A stretch of 64,000 bases of DNA from contig JAOSJX010000001.1 of assembly GCA_027493875.1 (NCBI GenBank), positions 310,001-374,000 on the forward strand. Direction: 5' to 3'. The stretch comes from Deltaproteobacteria bacterium (lineage in GTDB: Bacteria; Lernaellota; Lernaellaia; JACKCT01). Positions within the stretch are counted from its first letter, which is position 1. Each line of letters begins with the position of its first letter. Shown here piece by piece: positions 27,826 to 36,788 of this stretch. The notes under the pieces were generated by a model. That model did no database searches. It saw only the letters and a program-made list of their open reading frames with translations, and was not told where the DNA came from. A program made the translations under genes and the position numbers.

Positions 27826-29037
27826 ATGGCCATGGATCTTCCGGCCGCCCTCGAAGGCGGCGCCAAGGTCAAAGGCACGATCCTTCTGGCGCAGGCCACC
27901 CGCGCGGAATGCGATCATCTGCAGGCACCGCTCGCCGACGTCGGGTTGAGCGTCGTCACCGCGACGCGCCTTGAAAACGCCTACGAGCTCTACCTGACGC
28001 ACCACCCCGACGTCATGATCATTTCGCCGTTTTTTACCGACGGCCTCGCGTCGGATCTCTGTCGCCGCATCCGCACGCAGAAAAACGACCGGAAGACGCC
28101 CATCATCCTGGCCACGTCCGTCGGGAGCGGGACGCTGCAGATGGAGGCCATCACGCGGTGGGGCGTCAACGACGTCGTGCGCCTTCCCGCGACATTTGAC
28201 GGCATCGTTCGGCTCATCCTGTACCGGATGGGGCTCGAGAAAACGCGACCCAACTTTCCGCTGCAAAAGGCGGAGCCGCTGCTGCCCGCGGCGCAAAGCA
28301 CCGACGCCGCGCGGACCCTTCCCGCGGCGGGATCGCTGGAGGACGCGATTCTCGTGCCGCTTATGCGCATGGTGGCGGTGAAAAAGCGGACCGGGATGCT
28401 GCACCTCTCGTCCGACGACCGCGCGCTCGTCTATCACTTGCTGCGCGGCGAACTCGTCCAGGTGGAGTCCGGGCATCTTCATGGTCTCACGTTCGCCGAT
28501 TATCTCGCGGAGCAGCGCGTGGTCGATCCCGAGCGCCTCGCCGTTTTCGTCAAACGCTCGGTCGAGGAAAAACGCCTGCTCGGTCACCTCGTCCGCAAAG
28601 CCGGGCTCGTGGACGACGCCACGCTACGCTCCGCCCTCGTCGGGCATTGGCGCGTCAAGGCCGTGCATCCTTTTTCCTGGAAAACCGGAACCTACCGATT
28701 TGAAAAATCGACGCCCGTTCAGTCGCCGGATGTGCCGATTCGCGTCGGCTTGATCGATCTGGTGCTCGATGGGGTACGTACATCCTTGGATGTCGCGGCG
28801 TACGAAGCCGAGGCCGGCAATCTTTCACGCATGGTCTTCCGGCGCGTCGCGCGGAAAGACCTGGACATCAAACAGCTCGAGCTTCGGCCGGATGAGAAGC
28901 GCCTTATTTATTCGCTGGACGGAGAAAAAGCCCTCGGCGACGCCATGCGCCTGGCGAATCTGGAATCGGACGACGTGGTTCGGCTCGTCGCCGGCCTGCG
29001 GGCCCTCGGTCTGCTCCGCGCCGTCGGCCGCGCGTAA
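27826..29037 (+). CDS. Receiver-like and DUF4388 domain protein
   Basis: An intact 403-residue protein. Residues 15-135 resemble a response-regulator receiver (GTILLAQATRAECDHLQAPL, HHPDVMIISPFFTDG, RKTPIILATS), but the phosphoacceptor position after DVMII is Ser, not Asp, so phosphorylation is unlikely. Residues about 175-400 fit the DUF4388/PatA-type region (KKRTGMLHLSSDDRALVYHLLRGELVQVESG, FADYLAEQRVV, and a C-terminal winged-helix-like SLDGEKALGDAMRLA). DUF4388 proteins regulate motility or development in several lineages. It starts 3 bases after pilT and likely regulates pili (inference). Confidence 0.8.
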   Translation: MAMDLPAALEGGAKVKGTILLAQATRAECDHLQAPLADVGLSVVTATRLENAYELYLTHHPDVMIISPFFTDGLASDLCRRIRTQKNDRKTPIILATSVGSGTLQMEAITRWGVNDVVRLPATFDGIVRLILYRMGLEKTRPNFPLQKAEPLLPAAQSTDAARTLPAAGSLEDAILVPLMRMVAVKKRTGMLHLSSDDRALVYHLLRGELVQVESGHLHGLTFADYLAEQRVVDPERLAVFVKRSVEEKRLLGHLVRKAGLVDDATLRSALVGHWRVKAVHPFSWKTGTYRFEKSTPVQSPDVPIRVGLIDLVLDGVRTSLDVAAYEAEAGNLSRMVFRRVARKDLDIKQLELRPDEKRLIYSLDGEKALGDAMRLANLESDDVVRLVAGLRALGLLRAVGRA

Positions 29038-29046
29038 ACGCGTCAG

Positions 29047-30096
29047 TTAGTGACGGTCTTCCGGGTTGAGCCACTTCTGAAGCTTTTCGAGATTCTCCTC
29101 GTCCCCCATCGCAATCAGAATATCGCCGGGGATGATCGCGTCGTCGGGCGACGGGTTGAAGAGCATCGTCCCGTCCGCCTTGCGAATGCCGATGATGATG
29201 AGGCCGAGCTTGGTCCGGATCGGCGCGTCGCGCAGCGTTTTCCCCGCGAGTTCGGACGCCTCGCTGACCGGGCAGCCTTCCATACGCAGCGTGCGGTCGT
29301 CGGCCATGAACGCCGTGTCGAGAAAGTCCAGAACCTCCGGATGCAGCACGGCGTTGGCCATGCTCTTTCCGACGCGGGTGTACGGGCTCACGACCCGCGT
29401 CGCGCCCGCGGCTTCCAACTGCCGCGTCGATCGCTCGTCGATGGCGCGGGCGACGATTTCGAGATTCGGGTTGAGTTCGCGCGCGAGCAGGATCGTGAAA
29501 ACCGCGTCCGCGTCCGTCGCGAGGCTCACGATCAACGTTTTCGCGCGCTGGATCCCCGCTTCGATCAACGTGTCGTCCTCCGTCGCGTTGCCCTGCACGT
29601 AAAGAATACCGAGTTCGTCCAACTCGCGCGTGGCGTCCTCGTGCGCGTCGATCACCACGAGCGGCGCGCTCTTCGCTTTGAGCTCCCGCGCGATAATCCG
29701 GCCCATCCGTCCGTAGCCGCAGAGAATGTTGTGCCGTTCGAGCCGATCGATTTGCTGCGTCAATTTTCGCCTCCCGAGTAAGCGGCGCATGCGCCCTTCG
29801 AACACGACCTGGGCGACGATCATGAAGGTCATGACCAGGTAGGAATAACCGAACACGATGAGCACGATCGTAAAAACGCGGCCCACGTCGTCGAGCGGAA
29901 TAATCTCGCCGAAGCCGACCGTCGTGATCGTAATTATCGTCATATAGAGGGCTTCAAAAAGGCCCACGCCTTCCAGGACGCTGTAGCCGACGGTCCCGAA
30001 GGCGATGACGACAAGCCCCATCGGGACCAGATATTTAATAAGCCGTTCCGCTTCCAAAGAATTTGCCTGGGCTGTTGCCGCGCCATGATGCGCCAT
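29047..30096 (-). CDS. Two-helix potassium channel with RCK domains
   Basis: An intact 349-residue channel. Seen: membrane helix 1 (VPMGLVVIAFGTVGYSVL), a pore helix and filter TITTVGFGE (TVGFG is K+-selective), helix 2 (VFTIVLIVFGYSYLVMTFMIV), then RCK_N starting HNILCGYGRMGRII with VVIDAHED, and a C-terminal RCK_C (GLIIIGIRKADG, GDILIAMG). The layout matches MthK-like ligand-gated channels, usually opened by ions or nucleotides bound to the RCK ring. It converges with the DUF4388 gene, leaving 9 bases between stops. With the TrkH/TrkA system it is the second K+ protein in this window. Confidence 0.93.
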   Translation of the reverse strand: MAHHGAATAQANSLEAERLIKYLVPMGLVVIAFGTVGYSVLEGVGLFEALYMTIITITTVGFGEIIPLDDVGRVFTIVLIVFGYSYLVMTFMIVAQVVFEGRMRRLLGRRKLTQQIDRLERHNILCGYGRMGRIIARELKAKSAPLVVIDAHEDATRELDELGILYVQGNATEDDTLIEAGIQRAKTLIVSLATDADAVFTILLARELNPNLEIVARAIDERSTRQLEAAGATRVVSPYTRVGKSMANAVLHPEVLDFLDTAFMADDRTLRMEGCPVSEASELAGKTLRDAPIRTKLGLIIIGIRKADGTMLFNPSPDDAIIPGDILIAMGDEENLEKLQKWLNPEDRH

Positions 30097-30159
30097 GCCC
30101 GGCGGCGGAGCAAGAGCGGCAGGTAGTGACCCGTCCGCGAAGCCGGGCTATCGTGACGC

Positions 30160-31389
30160 ATGCGTCTTTTGCTGGCGAGCAATCGATATTTTTTATCGGG
30201 AGGACCCGAACGCTATCTCTTCAACGTGGCGCCGGTCCTCGAAGAAAGGGGACACACGGTCATCCCCTTCGCTCTCGCCTACGAACGCAACATCGATTCG
30301 CCCTACGCGCATTACTTTCCGCCGCCGCCCGCGGGCTCGGATTTCGTCCGTTTCGACGACCGGGATCTCGGCCTCGGCGAGCGCGCGCTCCTCGCGTGGA
30401 AAGTCGTCCGCGACACCGCCGTCTACCGCGCCGCGCGCCGCGTCCTTCGCGCCGAACGCATCGACGCCGTCTACGCGCTGCAAATCGCGCATTATTTGTA
30501 TCCGGATCTGCTCTTCGCCGCGCGCGACGAAGACATTCCCGTCTTGTGGCGGCAATCGGATTATCAGTTGATCTGCCCGGCCTACAATTCTTTTCGTGCC
30601 GGCGCACCGTGCCGTTTGTGCGATGGCGGACTCGGCAACGCCTTGCGCCATCGTTGCCTGAAGGATTCGCTCGCCGTCACCGGCGCGAGGGTCGCCGCCA
30701 TGACCTATGCGCGCTTCCGGCGCGCCGACGGCGCCGCGGTGCGCATCGTTTGCCCGTCACTCCACTTGCTCTCACGCCTGCGTGAGAACGGTTTCCCCGA
30801 CGAGCGGCTCGTTCATCTTTCGACGCCGGTTGCCGACGATCTGCTGAGCGGAACGCCGTCGCCGCCGGGAACGACGGTGCTTTACGTCGGCGGATTCTAC
30901 CCGCCCAAAGGCGTGTCCGTCGCGATCGACGCGGCGCGGAAGGCCGCGTGGAATCTCGTGCTCGCGGGCGATACGGAGACCCCCGAGGGCCGCGCGCTCC
31001 GCGCGAGCGCTCCATCCCACGTCACGTTCGCCGGGCATCTTTCCGGCGGCGATCTTACGGCCGCGTACCGCGCGGCGCGGTGCGTCGTCGTGCCGTCGCG
31101 GTGGGAGGAAAACGCGCCGAACGTCGTCCTTGAAGCGCAGGCGCACGGCCGGCCGGTTGTCGCGTCGCGGATCGGCAGCCTGACCGAGATGATTGACGAC
31201 GGCGTTGACGGACTGCTCGTACCGCCGGGCGATCCATACGCGCTCCAAGCCGCCGTGGAGCGGCTTCTCGGTGACGACAAGTTGGCCGCGGGATTGGGGC
31301 GCGCGGCCCGCGCGCGCATCGAACGCGATCACGCGATGGCCGGTCACCTCGACCGGCTTGAGCGGATTTTTCGAGAGATCGTCCGTTAG
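30160..31389 (+). CDS. Family 4 glycosyltransferase
   Basis: An intact 409-residue GT-B glycosyltransferase. Seen: an N-terminal GPERYLFNVAPVLEERGHTV segment typical of GT4, a Cys-rich insert CRLCDGG in the acceptor half, VLYVGGFYPPKGVSVAIDAA starting the donor-binding half, and the retaining-enzyme motif SRWEENAPNVVLEAQA (E-x7-E) followed by GRPVVASRIGSLTEMI. It transfers a sugar from an activated donor to a surface glycan or lipid carrier; donor and acceptor cannot be read from the sequence. The stop overlaps the convergent lipoprotein gene by 4 bases. Confidence 0.9.
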   Translation: MRLLLASNRYFLSGGPERYLFNVAPVLEERGHTVIPFALAYERNIDSPYAHYFPPPPAGSDFVRFDDRDLGLGERALLAWKVVRDTAVYRAARRVLRAERIDAVYALQIAHYLYPDLLFAARDEDIPVLWRQSDYQLICPAYNSFRAGAPCRLCDGGLGNALRHRCLKDSLAVTGARVAAMTYARFRRADGAAVRIVCPSLHLLSRLRENGFPDERLVHLSTPVADDLLSGTPSPPGTTVLYVGGFYPPKGVSVAIDAARKAAWNLVLAGDTETPEGRALRASAPSHVTFAGHLSGGDLTAAYRAARCVVVPSRWEENAPNVVLEAQAHGRPVVASRIGSLTEMIDDGVDGLLVPPGDPYALQAAVERLLGDDKLAAGLGRAARARIERDHAMAGHLDRLERIFREIVR

Positions 31390-32171
31390 TTGATGCGGAT
31401 CGCCGCGGAATCGAGCTTGGCGTACAGGCTTTCGTTGAACGCCGACGCTGTCCCCTCGGACGGATCGAAGTACTCCGGGTGCGTCAGGTCGGTCGTGAGA
31501 ATCGCGTAGAAGAGGTAGTCGCCGGCGGGAAGATCCGCCGGAATCACGACGTTCAGCTCGAAATACTTCGTCTCGCTCGGCGCCAGCAGCACATCCTGCG
31601 CTTCGTCCGTATTGCCCGGAAACAGCCCGCCCGCCAGCGTCACGCCGTCAAGGCGCAGCGCGTACGCCGCCATGGGCGAACGCGACGACGAGAGAATCAC
31701 CGGTTCGGTGGAAACGTTTTCCGCGGCGAGGGTGATGGTGAGCGTGGAATCGCGCGTAAAGAACGACCCGTTCGTCGTAATGGAGAACTCAACGGCGCGC
31801 GGCAGCACCATGCCTTCGAGCGGTTTCGTCGGAAGGCCGCGCGACACGCTGAACGCCTGCGACACGGGATGAAAATAAGGGTAGCTCGCCGTGATCTCCC
31901 ACTCGCCCTCTGACAAATCCTGCGGAAGACGGAACAGGCCGTTCGAATTCGTCAACACCGAGAATCCGCCCTCTTCCGCCTGAACGCGGATGAAGCTGTG
32001 CTCCGATTCCACGTCGAGAAAGGCTTGGCCGGTGAGCGCGTCGTCGAGGCTTTGCTCGGAATCGTCGGTGTCGAATCCGGAAAGCTTATTCCCGAACTCG
32101 TCCGAACACGCGGCGCCGGCGACGATCGCCGTGACCGCGATAAACAACAACCAAGGGCGAAACGCACTCAT
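31386..32171 (-). CDS. Lipoprotein with beta-sandwich-like domains
   Basis: An intact 261-residue lipoprotein. Seen: LLFIAVTAIVAGAAC, a good lipobox, followed by the acidic spacer SDEFGNKLSGFDTDDSEQSL; a first beta-rich region resembling a carboxypeptidase-regulatory-like domain (GFSVLTNSNGLFRLPQDL); and a second part (VEFSITTNGSFFTRDSTLTI, LNVVIPADLPAGDYLFYAIL) that loosely resembles the BsuPI proteinase-inhibitor fold. Start chosen at ATG 32171, where the signal peptide begins; the frame is open further upstream only by chance. Function unknown; surface or periplasmic location is inferred. Confidence 0.78.
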   Translation of the reverse strand: MSAFRPWLLFIAVTAIVAGAACSDEFGNKLSGFDTDDSEQSLDDALTGQAFLDVESEHSFIRVQAEEGGFSVLTNSNGLFRLPQDLSEGEWEITASYPYFHPVSQAFSVSRGLPTKPLEGMVLPRAVEFSITTNGSFFTRDSTLTITLAAENVSTEPVILSSSRSPMAAYALRLDGVTLAGGLFPGNTDEAQDVLLAPSETKYFELNVVIPADLPAGDYLFYAILTTDLTHPEYFDPSEGTASAFNESLYAKLDSAAIRIN

Positions 32172-32191
32172 CCGTTTATGAAGACACAGTT

Positions 32192-33676
32192 TCAGGGAGC
32201 GTTCAAGACGCGCTCGATCCGCGCCCGCCAAACGCCCCGCTCGTCCGGCGACACCGACAAGCGTAAATCGGCGTCCTTCGGCTCGAGATCTTGTCCCGGC
32301 GCGACGACGAGATGCTGCCCGCCGGACGTCACGCGCCGCGCGAGATCCGGTTCGAAACGCGGATCGTAAACGGCGACGCCGTGGCGCCGGAGGTAGGCGA
32401 CGGTCCAGAGCGTCGTAAAACACTTGGGGTCGATCGGACGCGCGAGCGCGACGGAACGCCGCGCGCCGCCAGCGGCGCGAGGGCGATTTCCACGCCGCCG
32501 GGCGCCTCCGCGGCGATCACGGCCCCGCCGCCGCGCTCGTCGAGCAATTCGAGGTTGTCGAATTCCACCTGCCGGTCGCGGCCCGCCGCCATGTCCCAAA
32601 GGGCGGAAGCGCGGTCCGGTTTTCTGGTCACGAACGACGCGATCCGGCGCCGCGTCCCGGCGGAAAACCACCGCGCCGACACGCCCGCCAGTCGCATGAC
32701 GGCCTCCTTGGCGCGCGAATACGCCGGCGGCGCGATATCCGGCCTTAAGTACGGCGCTTCGCCCTCGGGCCGCTTTTTCCAACGGCGATGCATCCACACC
32801 CATTGGGCGGGCTCGCGGCGGATCGCCTCACTGAGACGGTCGTTGAGCAGCCGCGTGTATTCGTGAATGTCCGCCCGGTTGTCGCCGGTGCGCGGCCGGG
32901 GAATCGGTTCGCTCACGCGGATAACGTGCCCCCGTCGCGACGCCGGTGCGTGTAGGCGACCATCGCGTCGGTGTCGAGCGCGTACGCGAGGTAGGCCGGA
33001 CCGGTCGGCGTGTGCGCGAGCGGACCCAGAAACGGCGCGAATGTGCCGCGCACCTTTGTGTCCTGGTCCATCAAAATGCCGAGAAATTCGCCGCGCTGAA
33101 GCACGGAAACGATTTCCTCGAATCCCTCCGGGCCGCCGCCGCGCGCGATCGGCGGATACTTGTACCGGCGCCGATGGTCGTTGAGCAAATGGTCGATGCG
33201 CTCGTCGTAGAGCTTGCGAATGACCGGGTGCAGGATATAGCCGCGATGCCCCGCCCACGCGGCCATGAGTTCCCAATTGCCGATGTGTCCCGTCACAACA
33301 AGGCCGCCGCCACCGGAAACGGCCGCCTTCTTCAGATTTTCCTCACCCTCCATGACGACGTAGTTGTGGTAGGCCCCCTCATTGGTGAGGATTTCGTCGA
33401 AATGAAACAGCTCGAAGAAACTTCGCCCGAGATACCGGAAACTGTCGGCGCCGGTTTGCTTTCGCCAGGCGAGATCGGAATCGGGAAATGCGATTTTGAG
33501 ATGGCGCAACACCTTGGTCCGGTCGGGACGCAGCACGAAAAAGGCCGCGCGCCCGATCGCGGAACCCAAACGCAGGCCGACGCTCAGCGGAATTTTTGCG
33601 GCGAGAAAGAAAAGGCCCTTGGCGGCGAGAAAAATGAGGTCGTTCTTGAGTTTTTTTCCGAGGCGAATCGCGTCAT
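32192..33676 (-). CDS. LpxL/HtrB-type acyltransferase with a second degenerate half
   Basis: About 494 residues. The first half matches lipid A-type lauroyl/myristoyl acyltransferases: LFFLAAKIPLSVGLRLG, LGRSFFELFHF, the catalytic motif TGHIGNWELMA (HxxxxE), GILMDQDTKVRG and a typical end WVWMHRRWKKRPEG. About 190 more residues follow in frame, including ERGGGAVIAAEAPGGVEIAL, which mimics the catalytic block but has lost the His. I start it at ATG 33676, overlapping the ACP-like stop (ATGA); an A7 run (about 33652-33660) must gain one base. Other breaks lie near 32928 and 32465. As the last gene of the fab operon it would take acyl chains from ACP to a lipid. Confidence 0.85.
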
Positions 33677-33933
33677 CCCTCTTCGACGTCGGCTTCGAGA
33701 AGCTTGTCCGCGACATAGCGGACGACGTCGTGGACCGTTTCCCATCCCTCGTAGTCGTCTTCCCCGGCCTCGAAGTCGAACTCTTCGGCCAAGAGGTTCA
33801 TCAATTCCTCAAGTTCATACGGATCGGCGCCCAGGTCGTCCATCAGGAAGCTACCGTCGTCGACGTCATCCGCGTCGAGATCGAAATGGTCCGCGATCAG
33901 ACCGACGATGCGCTCATCGAGACTCTCGGCCAT
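33673..33933 (-). CDS. Acyl-carrier-protein-like protein lacking the prosthetic-group serine
   Basis: An intact 86-residue acidic four-helix ACP-like protein. Where ACP has G-A-D-S-L, this has DDLGADPYELEELM: the 4'-phosphopantetheine serine is Pro. The codons GAT CCG TAT are unambiguous and the surrounding frame is intact. The rest keeps the fold (acidic helix II region and VHDVVRYVADKL helix). It lies between a normal acpP and lpxL, overlapping lpxL by 4 bases, so it is probably a regulator or scaffold for the acyltransferase, or a carrier that uses no pantetheine. The role is inference. Confidence 0.8.
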   Translation of the reverse strand: MAESLDERIVGLIADHFDLDADDVDDGSFLMDDLGADPYELEELMNLLAEEFDFEAGEDDYEGWETVHDVVRYVADKLLEADVEEG

Positions 33934-33955
33934 AAACGGTTTCCTCCCATCCGTT

Positions 33956-34222
33956 CTATTTCAGTTTGCGTGACAGGTACGTCACGACATCCGACACGGT
34001 CCGGATGCCTTCCACATCCGATTCGGGGATCTCGTCCAATTCGAATTCGTCCTCGATCCCCATGACCAATTCCAAAACCCGCAGGCTATCCGCGCCGAGG
34101 TCCTTGATGAAATCGGACTCGGCGCGAACCATCTCCGGCGTCAGCGGTCCATCTTTCCGCGTGATTTTTTCACACACGACCCGGACCACGCGGTCGAAAA
34201 TTTCTTGTTCCGTCATCGGCAA
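33956..34222 (-). CDS. acpP: Acyl carrier protein
   Basis: An intact 88-residue ACP. Seen: the canonical KDLGADSLRVLELVMGIEDE with the phosphopantetheine serine, followed by the acidic helix II and III regions (FELDEIPESDVEGIRTV). Located 35 bases after the fabG stop and 22 bases before the serine-less ACP-like gene. It carries growing acyl chains for FabD and FabG encoded in the same operon. Slightly divergent from E. coli AcpP in the first helix; it could be a specialised carrier, since no other ACP is visible here. Confidence 0.92.
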   Translation of the reverse strand: MPMTEQEIFDRVVRVVCEKITRKDGPLTPEMVRAESDFIKDLGADSLRVLELVMGIEDEFELDEIPESDVEGIRTVSDVVTYLSRKLK

Positions 34223-34257
34223 ATCAGCCTTTCTATGTTAAGCGCGGAGCAAATTAC

Positions 34258-35011
34258 CTAAATCCGCAAGCCGCCGTCAACGACAAGAACCTGCCCCGTG
34301 ATATAGCCCGCGTCGGGGCCCGCCAGAAAGGCGACGGCCCCCGCCACCTCGCCCGGCGTCCCCGCGCGGCCCAGGGCGATCAAGTTCAACGCCGCGGCTT
34401 TCCTGTCCTCGCCCATGGCCTCGATCATGCCGCCCTCACCCGTCCCGGATCAGACCCGGCGCGACCACGTTGACCAGAATACCCCGCGGCGCAAGCTCCC
34501 GCGCCAATGATTTCGCCGCGCCGACGAGGCCCGCCTTCGTGGCCGCGTAAAGGGCCTGCCCGGCGTTGCCCGACAACCCCACCACCGAGCCGAGAAAAAC
34601 AATCCGCCCGGCCCCGCCGCGCAGCATCGGCCGGATCGCGGCCCGCGCCGTCCGCAGCGCGCCGGCGAGATTCGTCTGCCAGAGCCGCTCCATGTCCTCG
34701 TCCGTTATGAGGGCCGCCATTTGTCCGTGCGCGACGCCCGCGTTGGCGACGAGGACATCGAGCCCGCCCGATTTTTCCGTAAATGAAGCGAAGGCTTGTT
34801 TAACCGATTCGGTGGACGTCACATCGACCTCAACGGCGACACCGTCCCCACCCTCGGCGCGGATATGCGCCAAGACCGCCTCGGCCCGGTCGGCGCCCGT
34901 GCGGTATCCGATACCGACGAAAAATCCGTCCGCGGCCAGACGCCGCGCGATCGTCGCGCCGATGCCCCGGCTGGCGCCGGTCACAAATGCCGTTTTGGTC
35001 TTACCGCTCAC
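34258..35011 (-). CDS. fabG: 3-oxoacyl-ACP reductase (SDR family)
   Basis: NADPH-dependent reductase of the fatty-acid cycle. Seen: [21 protein letters not shown] (cofactor loop), [18 protein letters not shown] (NAG), the catalytic Ser in [27 protein letters not shown] (YxxxK), VNVVAPGLI, and the end [14 protein letters not shown]. One break near 34440 separates the last 60 residues. Start at GTG 35011, overlapping the fabD stop (GTGA). The TAG stop is at 34258-34260. Context with fabD and acpP makes a role in fatty-acid synthesis much likelier than another SDR activity. Confidence 0.92.
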
Positions 35012-35947
35012 GCGCTCAACTCCATGGCCACCTTCTCCAGATCGCCCGGCTCCGCGATGGTAAGCCGTGGAATATCGGCGTACACGCGCGCGGCCATGCC
35101 TGTCAATTTGCCGCCCGGCCCGAACTCGATGAACGAGTCCGCCCCAAGCTCCAGGGCTCGCGCGAGACATTTCTCAAACAAAACGCGTCCGGTCACTTGC
35201 TTTTCGAGCAGCGAGGCAACGCGGCTTGGGTCGTTATTTTCGCGAGCGTCGACGTTGGCGATGACGGGAAACGAAAACGCGCCGAATTTTTGCGCCGCGA
35301 GATCGGCGCCGAGGCGCGTGGCCGCGGGTTTCATCAGCGGACAATGGAATGGAGCCGACACCGGCAGCGGGAACGCTCCGGCGGACGCCGTACTTTTTGG
35401 CCGCATCCCGTGCCCGCTCGACGTCCGCGGCTTTACCGCTGATGACGACCTGCCCGCCGCCGTTCTCGTTGGCCACCCAAACCTCGCCGCCGGCCTCGAC
35501 GCAGATTTGCTCGGCTTGCGTGGCGCTCGCGCCGAGAAGGGCCGCCATCGCGCCTTCGCCTTCCGGGACGGCCTCTTGCATGTACGCCCCGCGTTTTCGC
35601 GTCAGGCGGACCGCGTCCGCAACGTCCAAAACGCCCGCCGCGACGAGCGCCGTGTATTCGCCGAGCGAATGGCCGATCGCCGCCACGGGCGCAACGTCAT
35701 GGCGTTCGCGAAACGCGAAATACGCCGCCGCGCTCACCGCGAGCACGCAGGGTTGCTGATATTCGGTGCGTTCGAGAAGTTCGGCGGGGCCTCGTGCGCA
35801 AAGCCCCGGCAAATCGAAACCCGCGGCGGCGTGCGCCGCGTCCATCGTTTGTCGGGCCGCGGCCGAGGCTTGCGGGAGAGACGTCCCCATGCCGACGGAC
35901 TGCGCGCCCTGCCCGGGAAAAAGGAAAACCGGGCGCGCAAACGGCAT
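35008..35947 (-). CDS. fabD: Malonyl-CoA:ACP transacylase
   Basis: Loads malonyl units onto ACP. Seen: FLFPGQGAQSVGMG at the N-terminus, QQPCVLAVSAAAY, the nucleophile AIGHSLGEYTALVAAG (GHSxGE), GAMAALLG, and, after a break near 35385, SAPFHCPLMKPAA with the catalytic His and the C-terminal FIEFGPGGKLTGM. About 310 residues, normal length. It begins 2 bases after the rpmF stop and overlaps fabG by 4 bases. The compact yceD-rpmF-fabD-fabG-acpP order links ribosome and lipid synthesis, but plsX and fabH, usual members, are absent between rpmF and fabD. Confidence 0.93.
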
Positions 35948-35949
35948 GG

Positions 35950-36135
35950 CTACTCTTCAGCCTGTTCGGCGATGACCTCTTTACCCTTGTAGTAACCGCA
36001 CGCCGGGCAGACGCGGTGCGCCACGGTGAGTTCCTGGCAATTCGGGCAGGTGATCAGGTTCGGCGCCTTGAGCGCGTCGTGCGCGCTGCGCAGACCCTTG
36101 CGCCGGTGACTGGTTTTGCGTTTGGGACGCGGCAT
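35950..36135 (-). CDS. rpmF: 50S ribosomal protein L32
   Basis: An intact 61-residue L32. Seen: the N-terminal signature MPRPKRKTSHRRKGLRSAHD and the zinc-binding pairs CPNC and CPAC (TCPNCQELTVAHRVCPACGYY), so it is the zinc (C+) form. The acidic tail KEVIAEQAEE is slightly longer than in E. coli. It follows yceD by 33 bases, the standard arrangement, and is followed directly by fabD. Confidence 0.97.
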   Translation of the reverse strand: MPRPKRKTSHRRKGLRSAHDALKAPNLITCPNCQELTVAHRVCPACGYYKGKEVIAEQAEE

Positions 36136-36168
36136 GGCCTCGCTCCTTCAAATCCGCCGGCCGTCCCG

Positions 36169-36633
36169 TCAGGACGGGCAGCGGCATGGTTCGCGGTTCA
36201 GGTTCGCCCGGCAATCGGGACAAATTCCCTTGCAGTCCGGACGGCACAATAGAATTTCGGGAAACGAGAGCCCGATGCCGTCCAGCGCGTGACGCGCCAG
36301 ATCGAGAATCTCCCCCGAATAGTAACCGAACTCGATATCCTCAACCTCCGGTCCCGGCCGATGCCGCGAAGGCACGAGGATCAAACGCCAGGGAAGCCGG
36401 ATCGCGGCTTCGAAATCGTCCGCGCATCGGTCGCAGGCGCCGCGCAGGCCGATGCTGATATCCCCGCGGAGATTGAGAGTGCGGTCCACCAATTCCGCGT
36501 CGCAAACGACGTGCGCGCCGCCGAGATGGTCGATATCCGGCCGATCGCCGATCGCTTCGCGCACATCCACCACCGGCAGGGAGAACTCGAGCCGTCGGCG
36601 TCCCCTGGTCAGGTCGGAAAGCTTGACGAGCAT
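36169..36633 (-). CDS. yceD: YceD/DUF177 family protein
   Basis: An intact 154-residue member of the DUF177/YceD family, associated with 23S rRNA accumulation and L32. Seen: VDLxG-like N-terminus (LVKLSDLTRGRRRLEF), LRGACDRCADDFEAAIRLPW (first CxxC), IEFGYYSGEILDLARHALDGI, and LCRPDCKGICPDCRANLN (second cysteine cluster). The four cysteines probably bind zinc. It heads the rpmF-fab operon and has a candidate promoter at 36662-36691. Confidence 0.93.
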   Translation of the reverse strand: MLVKLSDLTRGRRRLEFSLPVVDVREAIGDRPDIDHLGGAHVVCDAELVDRTLNLRGDISIGLRGACDRCADDFEAAIRLPWRLILVPSRHRPGPEVEDIEFGYYSGEILDLARHALDGIGLSFPEILLCRPDCKGICPDCRANLNREPCRCPS

Positions 36634-36661
36634 GGTGATCCCGGGCCGATAAGGCGGCTTG

Positions 36662-36691
36662 CAGGTAGCACGAAGCCCGCGAGCGTGTCAA
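36662..36691 (-). promoter_or_regulatory. Candidate promoter for the yceD-rpmF-fab operon
   Basis: On the minus strand TTGACA (36691-36686) and TACCTG (36667-36662) are 18 bases apart, about 30 bases upstream of yceD. The -35 box is perfect and the -10 box is weak. The remaining spacer up to 36788 shows no other feature. Confidence 0.45.
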
Positions 36692-36788
36692 GAACGAAAA
36701 AACCCGATGAAATCAGCCGAGTGCGGCGGCGCGGCGGGTAAGATCGCCCACCGTGCGAACGCCCGCTGTTCCCTGTTAGGATAACCGC

